Source: Ceratobasidium sp. AG-K (lineage: Eukaryota; Basidiomycota; Agaricomycetes; Cantharellales; Ceratobasidiaceae). From it: a DNA stretch of 64,000 bases. The position numbers and the translations under genes were made by a program. Each line of letters opens with the position of its first letter. Within the stretch, counting starts at the first letter, position 1. Positions 42,467 to 51,232 of the stretch are shown here, piece after piece. The notes beneath the pieces were generated by a model that was not told the DNA's origin, made no database searches, and saw only the letters and a list, made by a program, of their open reading frames with translations. The stretch spans positions 4,464,001 to 4,528,000 of the forward strand of contig JAWNGF010000004.1 in the NCBI GenBank assembly GCA_037039685.1, written 5' to 3'.

Positions 42467-44341
42467 TCACCTTGAGAGAATGTCTGCTTTTTTGTTCTGA
42501 TTTCCTGGCCTGTACATGATTTGGAAGTTGAAGTCCACTAGGAAGTTCATCCAACGGATTTGGCGTTGGTTCAGTTGTTTGGATGATGAGAAGTATTCCA
42601 AGTTCTTATGATCTGTTATGACTTGAACAGCTCTTTCTGTGCCCTCAAGTAAGTGCTGCCATTCTTTGAAGGCCCTAATAATTGCCAATAGTTCTTTGTT
42701 GAAAACGTTGTAGTCTTGTTCAGCCGGATTTAGTGATTTAGAAAGGAAAGCTACTGGATGTAATTTCCCTTCTTCATCCTTTTGAGATAAAACTGCTCCT
42801 GTGGCGAATCCTGACGCATCTGTTTTGAGGAAAACCTCCTTATTTTGATCAGGCTGCATCATTACAGGTGCCATTTTAAGAGCTTCCTTCAGTGCATTCA
42901 TGGCGTCTTGTTCTTTGCTTGTCCACTGCCACTTTTGATCCTTCTTGAGTAAGTCGTATAGAGGTCTGGCTTTGCCAGCAAAGTCTTGAATGAACCTTTG
43001 ATAGAAATTTACGAATCCTAGGAACTCCTGAACTTGTTTAATGTTCTTAGGAGCTTTCCAATTCATAGCCACCATGACCTTTTCTTGATCCATTTCAATT
43101 CCTTTATTGGAAATGACCAGTCCTACCCAGTCCAGTTTGGTTTGGTGGAATCTGCATTTCCTCAGTTTCGGGATCAACTTGTGTTCCCTTAGTCTTCTTA
43201 GCACCTCTTTGACGTGTCCAGGATGATCTTCGACTTGTTTGGAAAAATTGAAGATATCATCAATGTAAACAAGCACAAAAATCCCCATAATGTCCCTGAA
43301 TATAGAGTTCATTAGGGACTGGAAGCTTGATGGGGCGTTTTTGAGACTGAAGGGCATGACTTTCCATTCATACATGCCATACTGAGTTTTGAAGGCTGTT
43401 TTCCATTCGTGTCCTGCTGCTATTCAGGGTTGATGGAATCCTTGTGCCAAATCCAGAGTGGTACCAATGACAAATCCTTCCAGGGCCCTTAACCATTGAT
43501 CCCCAAGAGGGATTCCGCTCGCATTGAATTTGCATAGCAAATTCACATATCTATAGTCAACGCAAAAGCGTAGCTCTGGGTTGTTTGGATCTTCTGGATG
43601 GGATTTTTTGACAAATAGAACCGGCAATGCTAAAGGAGACTTGGAAAGTTGAATGTGTCCCCTTTGGATGAGGGTTTCCAATACTTTCTTCATTTCTTTA
43701 TCTTCGGCTGGGGATGTTTTGTAAATAGGGCCATGCTTTAATTTAGCTTCTGGTAGGAGGTCAAGTGAAATGTTGGTTGGTCTGTGAGGTGGGAGTTCTT
43801 CCAATCTGGACTCATCAAATACATCTGCAAACTCTTTGTATTCCTCTGGTAATGTAGTTTTGGCTGCAATTTGGAGTGTAGATGGAACTTCTAGATAGTT
43901 TTTTGAGCAGAACTTGCTTGTGTATGCAATCGTTCTATTTTTCCAGTTAACTTGTGGGTTATGTTTTTTGAGCCATGACATCCCAAGTACAATGGGATGT
44001 CTTCCAATGTTTGTGACATGACCTTCTATTTCACTGGAACGTGTCCCCATAATAAGTTTAAATTTAGTATTGTGGATGACTTTTCCAGACGAAACTTCCC
44101 GCCCGTCTATGACTTGCAGGGTCTTGGGTTTTTCATGTTGAAAAAGGGGAAGGTTTGCTTTGTTTGCTAGGGAAGGGTTGATGAAGCAGGATGTTGCGCC
44201 GCAATCAAGGAGTGCTTGTCCCAAGAATTTTTTTGATTTGTTGACTGACTTAGAATCAGGAGCCGTAGTTAGTGGATGAGCGGTGAAATCAAGGTATAAT
44301 TGGTTTTCATTTGATATTGACATGATTTCAAGTTCATCCAT
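42467..44341 (-). pseudogene. Protease, RT and RNase H of C1
   Basis: Minus strand, pol frame. The protease active site reads LLDCGATSCF, with Cys where Ser/Thr is normal, followed by a VLGMSWL segment. RT shows FCVDYRYVN and YIDD (near 43,265); RNase H shows KTDASGFATGAVLSQ. TGA codons lie near 43,421 and 42,464. A C-run at about 42,441-42,449 holds an indel that changes frame before integrase. Confidence 0.85.
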
Positions 44342-44376
44342 ATTACTAGCTAATATGTCACCAAGTACTGGGCTCC

Positions 44377-45728
44377 TTAATAAGCCTTGGTGATGTCTTT
44401 TCCCGACTCAATATCTGAAGAGATCTCTTCAATTTGGGCTTCAAATCCTGATGCTGTGTTCTTGGAAGGACAGACCCTTGCTGAGTGTCCTTTGCCACCA
44501 CAGGTGAAGCAAATCATTGGTCCCTTTCCTTTGCCATCAAGGTCCATTGCACTGGGGTCCTTAGCGGGAGCGGATGATTTGGGTGTTTGGATTGTAGGAA
44601 CATTGAAGGTAGTGGTTCCGGTGTCCTTTTGAATTTCTCCAAACGGAACATTTCCTTTAGTTCCATTGTCCCAGGAAATTTGTGGAACTGGACGGCCTTT
44701 AGCATTTCTGGTAATGCTTGAGATTTTGCCATATTGCACCCCCCCTGTAGGTTTTGACATAAAGACACAATTGTTTATATTAAACCTTTGACCCAGTGAA
44801 GTGTTTGAAGAGTTTGTGGCGGCCTTGGGTGTAGTTTGTTTTGAAGTGCTGGTTTGTAGGCTTTGGATTTTTTTTGGTGCATTAATGGCATTCATTGTGG
44901 AATCAATCTCCAGGGCTCTTTTGCAAACTTGGTTGAATGTTCTTGTTGCTTTGTGGGGTTTAAAGTTCTGTGATACCATCGCCATCTTGATTTCATCTTT
45001 CAGACTGTCATAGAAATTGTCACGCAGTACTCAATCAGTGTATCCAAGTACTGATGAATATGTGACAAAGTGCCGTAGGTAATCTTGGACAGAGTTCTTT
45101 TGGACCAACTTCTTGTACAGTTGTCTATATCTGTCAATTTGGTGCACATCGCCAAACCTTGCTTGCATTTCATTCCAGAATTCATCCATGTTGTGTAGCC
45201 AATTGGTTGCTCCCCATCTTGCCGCATCTACATCGATTCCAGGCTGCATCCATACGTAGCCAGGCCTTTGCAATAACCCATGATAGAGGTGATTTTTTGT
45301 TCTGTGGTTGCTTGCAGGGATGTATGGTTTATGTACAAAGTACATTGCAATTTAAATTCGTCAAACCTATCCACATCTCCAGAGAATTCCTCTGGGGAAT
45401 GCATTTTGAGTTTGTATCCTGGGGTAGTTGTTGATGCAGTAGTGGAGGGTGTTGCTCCCAGGTTTGCTAATGATTGAGACACCGTGTTCATTAATTGATG
45501 AAGAGGTGCAATCTGTGAGGTTTGGTTTTGAATTGCCATTATGTCCGCAACGGAGTTGTCAATTCCTTATTCTAGGGTAGTGGTGATGCTATTTGAAGCA
45601 TTGATGCGGCCGTTTATCTTTTGCACCTCATCTATTAGAGCATTGATTGCATGTGCTACTACATCAGGTGGAGATGTTTCAGATAATTGAGTGAACCCTC
45701 CTTGACTTGGCAATGGGGCTCTCGACAT
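44377..45728 (-). pseudogene. Gag of C1
   Basis: Minus strand, ATG at 45,728 (MSRAP). Capsid region (PEEFSGDVDRFDEFKLQCTLYI, NWLHNMDEFWNEMQARFG) and CCHC knuckle CFTCGGKGHSARVC near 44,500. It carries TAA near 45,575 and TGA near 45,030, both also present in C3, plus a one-base deletion near 45,268. The frameshift heptamer is at 44,398-44,404. Confidence 0.85.
44398..44404 (-). promoter_or_regulatory. Programmed -1 frameshift heptamer GGGAAAA (C1)
   Basis: Minus-strand G GGA AAA in the gag frame, shortly before the gag TAA at 44,377. Pol is in the -1 frame. Same heptamer as in families A and B. Confidence 0.78.
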
Positions 45729-45752
45729 ATTGGAGCAGGGAAAAGTGTGGAT

Positions 45753-46004
45753 TTATTGGGACCCAAGACCATACAAAATATTGCAAATCCTTCTGCAAAC
45801 TCTTCTATCTTTAATAACGCGCAGACTTCTCAGAAACACCAATTCAAGATTTTTGTCTTCCAGAAACAAAGCGTTGATCACTCCTAGTTCGTCGTACTGT
45901 TCATATATGTAGTTACAATGAACGCCTTTAATGAAGAGTTCTAGGGATTCTAGTCTAAGCTGTTCCCTGTGTTGTTCCTGTGTGAGTCGAGGTCTTGGTC
46001 CCAC
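45753..46004 (-). CDS. ORF0b of family C (C1 copy)
   Basis: An 83-codon frame beginning GPRPRLTQEQHREQL, with a helical, Leu-rich body (LELFIKGVHCNYIY, INALFLED, LVFLRSLRVIKDRR). It lacks its own ATG (first codon GTG) and is in the -1 frame of ORF0a, reachable at the CCCTTTC heptamer at 46,007-46,013. C3 has an intact homologue. No known family. Confidence 0.55.
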   Translation of the reverse strand: MGPRPRLTQEQHREQLRLESLELFIKGVHCNYIYEQYDELGVINALFLEDKNLELVFLRSLRVIKDRRVCRRICNILYGLGSQ

Positions 46005-46545
46005 TGGAAAGGGTTGGGTGTGATAGTATTAAGGTGATTTAGAAGGCAGTAATCCTGGTTAATAGGAATACACACTTCTGTTGTGAGATGACAGTATTTG
46101 CCCTTGATTTTGTCTTTAAGGGTTTCAATTGTGCGCCACTGACGTTAATTGTTGTTGATAAGGTTTTCGACCTTCCAAGTATGTTTTTCTTGTATTTTAA
46201 CGAGTTGGTTGCAATTTTCAATCAGGACTCGGGTTTGTTCTTGCAGGCGCTCGACTTCCATATTGGTGTCAGCTAGGTTTATGCTTTGTACACAGTCTTG
46301 ATCGGCTTGTTGCTTGTTCATGTTGTCAATGTTTATTTTGAGGAATTCAATCCTTGAATGAAGTGCTTGATTATCGGCTTTGAGTTGATTGTGATTTTTG
46401 TCATTCCTGGTACGTTCAACCCTTAGTTCCTCTGCTTGTTCAACTTGATCTTTCTCTAGTACTTCAATTCAACTGTTTAATTCGTCGACTTTGGTGTCTA
46501 GATCAAGCACGAAGTCTTTTAGTCTAAAGACTGCTTTGCAGAGGC
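45946..46545 (-). pseudogene. ORF0a coiled-coil protein of family C (C1 copy)
   Basis: Minus strand, between the 5' LTR and gag. Homologous to ORF0a of C2 and C3 (VNKLNSRIEVLE coiled coil, QQANQDCVQSINLAD, HLATEVCIPINQDYRLLNHL). TGA at 46,469-46,471 stands where C3 has CGA (Arg), and another frame change is likely. No known family. Confidence 0.6.
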
Positions 46546-47045
46546 TAAAAAATGCAGGGAACACTTTTAAGGTTAATTAGTTAGTTACTAATTAATCCTT
46601 TTTTAGTGTGTACTGATGGGAACAACGAGTTGATGTGATTCTTGATGGATGTGAGTGTTAACTTGAGTGGTGCTCCAACCACTTTCCAGGTTGACTTGAG
46701 AGGATCTGGCTTCCTTGAGATGTTGATTTGGATGTGAAGGGTGCTATACGCAAAGCTTTTGCTTTATCCACTCCTTACCTGATCTTATCAATTATCAACA
46801 GCCTTGGGCAGGTGTGATAGTGACAGTGTATGACAGAGTAAGGGTGTATTTAGCTGACTAAAGCTGCTATGACCTGAAAGAGGACAATGATTGGGTTCAC
46901 TGACAGTGTATAGCAACGTGGGACTATTGGCCTATATCAAGTATAGCTTATCATCCATTGTACTATGCCCGTTTTCCCGTGTATGTTCTATCTACTTGGT
47001 GGAAGAGCAGGGGCTTAAGGCCAATGCTAGAAAGGCTTGACCTAA
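46546..47045 (-). other. 5' leader of C1
   Basis: Untranslated-looking leader between ORF0a and the LTR. In element sense a CTAAT-type branch-like sequence and TTTTTTAG lie just before ORF0a, suggesting a leader intron. The PBS AGGTCAAGCCTT lies two bases inside the LTR (about 47,032-47,043). Confidence 0.6.
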
Positions 47046-47459
47046 TGTCCCAACTTGGGTTGATTAGGTATATAAAAGGTGAAGGGGTTTGACTTAGATA
47101 AGTCTTAGAACCCAAGGAGTAGTGATAATAGGAGGAATTGATTGATCAAGTCCTAGTGGAGAGGAGGTCAAGCCTTGTCATTAACTGGCTTGACCTCCGG
47201 GTTTATATACATGAGGGATCAGTGCCACGTCATCATCTATCAGTGTGAGAAAGCCAAGTACAACCAATGATAAGCAAGATAAGAGGTATGACTTGACATT
47301 CTGGAAGTTCTGGAAGCAGCACCAATATCAAATGAAAAGACAAATACGTCACATGATACAAGTTAGGCGCCAGAGGACATTTGTACCAAAAAAGGAAAGT
47401 GTTCGGAAAAAAAGATATAAAATCAGAATAAAATGTCTGAGCTTAGTCAGCTCATGACA
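47046..47459 (-). repeat. 5' LTR of C1 (414 bp)
   Basis: Minus orientation, matches 35,052-35,464 and the solo LTR at 34,097. It contains the inverted repeat AGGTCAAGCC/GGCTTGACCT and TATATAAA. Followed by GCACA, the second half of the C1 target duplication. Confidence 0.93.
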
Positions 47460-47464
47460 GCACA

Positions 47465-47935
47465 ATCCATAGTGACATCTGCAAAACTTGCTCATACTCA
47501 TCCCCCAACCACAACTTATTTGCTCTGAACCTTTGCTGCAACTCACAATGCCCGCTGTCACCCGCTCCACCATTGCCAACAACCTCATCCGTGTCATTGA
47601 AGGACCAGCCTTCCAAACCACGCGCATCCTGGACTCAGGAGCCACCCTCTACATCTTCAAATGCTCCCAGCAAGGTCCAGGGCACATGCAATTCCATGCA
47701 TTGGACAACAAGCTCCACTCAGACCTGGGCAAATTCCAATGGGTGGGGAAAAAATGGCCAACCTAGATGCAGCTGCAGCGAAAAGACATATTTGTGTGCC
47801 AAGGATGCGCTGCCTTTCAAGTCTCTGAGGTTGTACTGTTGTCGACTCACATACTCGGAGTGGTGGAGTGGGGCCAAGAAGGGGCCTACAGCAGCAAATG
47901 GGTCCCAGGATACCAGGGAAGGGCGCCATCTTTGA
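47465..47935 (+). pseudogene. Pol tail of A2 after C1
   Basis: Continues A2 from 35,051: the SDICKTC segment matches A1 exactly in place. The frame stays open as a Ser/Pro/Thr-rich tail to 47,935, overlapping ORF3 as in A1. Confidence 0.75.
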
Positions 47936-48312
47936 GGCCCCGTTGGAACGACGCATGGGATGCAAACTTTGAAAGGGACCTGGCGGACTGGAGGATGGAA
48001 AGGGGACACTACCAGAGGGAGAAGTTTGAATGGAAGCCATACTGGTGGCAGGAGAAGGATGCAGATGTGTCGCAATGGAAGGCAGTGGAGGGTGACGCGC
48101 ATATGTGGGATAAGGACTTTGTGGAGGAGCAGGAGAGGGTTTTGGATTGGTCAAGGGCAGACTGGACATAGCCAGAGGTATGGGAGGCATGGGAAGATTA
48201 CTGCAACAAGCCGGGGAACACTGTGTTCAACCCCATTGATTTGACCATTGAGGAGGATGAAGGCCTGGAAGAGCATTTGCTTGCCAAAAGCAAAGCTTGT
48301 GAGATCCAGTGA
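47548..48312 (+). pseudogene. Accessory ORF3 of family A (A2 copy, two stops)
   Basis: Same 254-codon length as the A1 copy and -1 relative to pol. MPAVTRSTIANNLIRV at the start, a Trp-rich middle (DLADWRMERGHYQREKFEW), and NPIDLTIEEDEGLEE near the end. Stops: TAG near 47,764 and TAG near 48,169. It differs from A1 by substitutions only, with protein-like conservation, supporting a real ancestral gene. Function unknown. Confidence 0.7.
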
Positions 48313-48354
48313 GGCCCATCCAGGTCCCCTAGATGGGCTCTTGGGGGGGAGTAA

Positions 48355-48704
48355 TGTTGTGAGCCAGCTCCCTCCATCAGACTTGTCTGTTTTCTTGCCC
48401 ACTTGTAGTTTGCCTTGTGTTGTGTTTCTGTTTCCATCTGCCACATTGCCACCTTCTTGTGGTTTTCTCTGTTACACTGTGTAATGTGGCTGTGCTTTTG
48501 TATGAGTCATGTCTGTTCATACAGCATCACTCACATGGACACTCCTGATTGGCAGACTGTTTTGACTTGTGTGGCTGCGCTTTGTATGACTTGGCCAATT
48601 TGTGAATATATATAGAGGACCAACAAGCCTGGTAACCCCAGCTTGTTTTGTCTTGTCAAACATTCCCTCTGAGTGACACTTTGAACCACCCCTACCCTCA
48701 AGAG
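48355..48704 (+). repeat. 3' LTR of A2, first part (350 bp)
   Basis: Starts TGTTGT after the PPT and is collinear with the 5' LTR until the B2 insertion. The last five bases AAGAG (48,700-48,704) are the B2 target duplication. Confidence 0.93.
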
Positions 48705-49126
48705 TGTCACAACCTTTTGTTTGCCTCATTTGTTGCTCTGTTTGGTCTCGTTCTGCTCACCTTGGCGCATTTAGTCGCTATTATATAAGCCACAACCGCG
48801 GGACATGCTCGCCTGGCTAGCTTCACTTGTTCCTCGTTTTCCATGGACTTGTCACACCTCCTTTGTTCTGTCCTTGCTTCTCTTGGACTCCTGCTTTCTC
48901 CCCTTTGTTGCATACTCTCTATTGTACATAGCCACAGTAGATAGTACATATACCAGCGACACAAGTCTTGCTACCACAAGACTTGTTCTCTTGTCATTTT
49001 CCCATCACTCATCGCGTGACTCACTTAGGCCTTAGTTGCCGTCCATTTGACCTTTGCCGTCATCCCAACCCCCATCCTCACTGCCTGTGGAGTCTCGGCC
49101 TCCAAGGTTCGGTTAGGGTTGTGACA
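48705..49126 (+). repeat. 5' LTR of B2 (422 bp)
   Basis: TGTCACAACC...GGTTGTGACA. A TATA-like CATATA near 48,947, then a perfect 10-bp inverted repeat ACAAGTCTTG (48,961-48,970) / CAAGACTTGT (48,977-48,986), the second arm of which lies in the self-priming 12-mer AAGACTTGTTCT (48,978-48,989). Confidence 0.94.
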
Positions 49127-49128
49127 CT

Positions 49129-49140
49129 AGAACAAGTCTT
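49129..49140 (+). promoter_or_regulatory. Self-complementary primer-binding site of B2
   Basis: AGAACAAGTCTT, two bases after the LTR, perfect reverse complement of AAGACTTGTTCT at 48,978-48,989. Confidence 0.8.
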
Positions 49141-49537
49141 TTCGCCTTCGTCATGGATACAGCCTTCGTCGCTGTCGGAACCAGGTTTATCATCACCGGG
49201 TTATCTCTGAGCACTGCACACCCTTCACCATTGATGGCTAATACCCCTATCTCTCCCCTGCATCATTTACACATCAAGGCATATTGCAGCTTGCATCCAT
49301 TAGCACGTTGACAACGTCCCCTATCCTCTGATATCACTGAGCCGTTGCCACCTAATCAGGAAGCGCCGCTCATATATTCTATTGGAACAAGGACCTCTGA
49401 TACTTTTGCCTTGAACCTACCGTCAACTAGGTTCCCCCTTCTATCTATCTCTACCCAGGGGACTTTTCATTTTTGATAATCAACACTACTAGCCATAGTT
49501 GGTCGCAGCGCACCAGGAAGCGCACTTATTATAGCTC
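49141..49537 (+). other. 5' leader of B2
   Basis: Untranslated leader between PBS and gag. It contains an upstream ATG at about 49,154 opening a short frame of about 50 codons that does not look like a conserved protein. Confidence 0.5.
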
Positions 49538-51232
49538 ATGTTGGTTTACCCACAGGGGGAATCGGTTTCAGGACACATCAGTAGAACTTTCAGCCTAGGA
49601 CGCTCAACATCCCAGATTCCAAGTGCAACCGGCATCATGTCAGGCAAGACAGGGACCTCTCGATTGGATCCTAGAGTTCAGGGAACCGAGCTGTATCAAG
49701 TATCATTTGGTGTAGGGGCCCCAGCGGCTACATTGTTGCCACCCAACGCGAACCGCGATAATGCCTCCATGCGCACTGGGGATCTCCAAGCCCCAGAACC
49801 AGAAGCAAGTGGACGAGTGGAAACCAGACCATCAGACCAATATATCGAGAGCCATCTAGAAAGTGGTCAATGGTACAACACTTGCGGGACCACCAATGAG
49901 GATATCACTGCCTTCCTACTTAGAATCGCACAACAAGTCAAAATCACTAGTAGACGTGTTGATAATATCCACCAATGGATACTCTACAATTCAGGGGATG
50001 GCGACCTAAATCTTCAAAACATTCAAGCCACTCAAGCCGACATTCAAACCAATCAAGCGCTCCTCAATACTATGCAAAACAATATGGACATTCTGATTTG
50101 CCAGGCTGGGGGATGCGCTTATCAGCCTGGTAACCAAGGAAGAGGGGGAAATCTTGACGCATCACAACCTCAGGGTGGGGCCCCTCTTAATCAACAAGCA
50201 CTAGGAAGGTCTATTGGGCGATTTACACTCGGTCCAGCCCCCGCAGCTCCACCTGCCACTAGCACTACTCCTGCTGCCCCCCGGACTTCCAAGAAGAGTT
50301 CGGCCAGCAAACCCCCTGAGTACAACGGCAAACGCGGTCAGAAGGCTAGGGACTTTACCTTTGCCTGCAACCTCTACATCAGTACCTCGGACCTGCGTTA
50401 TGATACGGTGGATCAGCAGATCCTCTTCATCATTTCATACCTGAGGGGGGAAGCCAGGGAATGGATTCATCCTTTCCTTGAGCAGGAAATGGCTGGTGTC
50501 CCTCAACCAATCCTTAACAACATGACCCTCTTTGAAGAAGCCTTTGAAGAGGCCTTTGGCAAGGTAGAGCAAGCGGAAGTTTACTGGCAGAAATATCGAA
50601 ATCTGAAACAAACCAAGTCGGTGGTTGATTATATTTCAAATTTCCGAACTTATTCCAGTGCTCTGGGCTACAATGAGACTACCCTCAAAGTCGATTTTTA
50701 TTCTGGCCTCAAGGACAAAATCCAAGATGTCATGTCAATTCAAAACATTGATCGCCACGTTGTTACCCTCACACAGTTGATGAATCATGCATCTAGGATT
50801 GACACAAACCTTATTGCACGAAATTTGGAGAAAAAGGCCAAGGGCCCGGAGAAGGCGACACCGAGCGGAACCTTCAAAAAGGTGACCACAAGCACAACGG
50901 CGCAGAAGACGGAATTCAAGGAAGGGGACAAGATTTACACCATGGGACCAAAAGGCGCAACCAGGGGACAAATTACAAAGATTGGCAAGAACAAGAAAGG
51001 ATTCAAGACTCCTACTATCACATGGGAAGACGGATCTGAAAGCGAACTTCCATTCCCCTACCTACACTTAAACACTCGCACAATGGCAGGAGTTGAGGTG
51101 GCAGCATCTAGCACTTCGGAACTCACCTGTTACTGCTGTCAAAAGAAGGGTCATATTGCCAAAAATTGCATTGTCAAAATAGCCACTTTGGAGGAAGTTT
51201 CTGATGAGGAATCGGGAAAAGGCAGTGTCTGA
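49538..51232 (+). CDS. Gag of B2, intact
   Basis: 564 codons, ATG 49,538 (a second candidate is MSGKTGTSRLDP, about 100 bases downstream). A helical N-terminal region (DNIHQWILYN, IQTNQALLNTMQNNMDIL), capsid region (KRGQKARDFTFACNLYI, AREWIHPFLEQEM, NEAFGK-like segment, DYISNFRTYSSALGY), and CCHC knuckle CYCCQKKGHIAKNC. It ends at TGA 51,230-51,232 just after the frameshift site. It could make particles; pol from this copy is dead. Confidence 0.9.
   Translation: MLVYPQGESVSGHISRTFSLGRSTSQIPSATGIMSGKTGTSRLDPRVQGTELYQVSFGVGAPAATLLPPNANRDNASMRTGDLQAPEPEASGRVETRPSDQYIESHLESGQWYNTCGTTNEDITAFLLRIAQQVKITSRRVDNIHQWILYNSGDGDLNLQNIQATQADIQTNQALLNTMQNNMDILICQAGGCAYQPGNQGRGGNLDASQPQGGAPLNQQALGRSIGRFTLGPAPAAPPATSTTPAAPRTSKKSSASKPPEYNGKRGQKARDFTFACNLYISTSDLRYDTVDQQILFIISYLRGEAREWIHPFLEQEMAGVPQPILNNMTLFEEAFEEAFGKVEQAEVYWQKYRNLKQTKSVVDYISNFRTYSSALGYNETTLKVDFYSGLKDKIQDVMSIQNIDRHVVTLTQLMNHASRIDTNLIARNLEKKAKGPEKATPSGTFKKVTTSTTAQKTEFKEGDKIYTMGPKGATRGQITKIGKNKKGFKTPTITWEDGSESELPFPYLHLNTRTMAGVEVAASSTSELTCYCCQKKGHIAKNCIVKIATLEEVSDEESGKGSV
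51214..51220 (+). promoter_or_regulatory. Programmed -1 frameshift heptamer GGGAAAA (B2)
   Basis: G GGA AAA in the gag frame (frame 2), nine bases before the gag TGA; pol follows in frame 1, a -1 shift. Confidence 0.8.

Larger units (their letters stand above)
35052..47459 (-). mobile_element. Chromovirus C1, antisense, carrying nested B1
   Basis: LTRs at 35,052-35,464 and 47,046-47,459; length without B1 about 6.94 kb. Flanks GCATG (35,047-35,051) and GCACA (47,460-47,464) both derive from GCACG by a CpG transition. Order in element sense: 5' LTR, ORF0a, ORF0b, gag, protease, RT, RNase H, integrase, chromodomain, PPT, 3' LTR. There is no ORF3 after pol. Confidence 0.93.
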
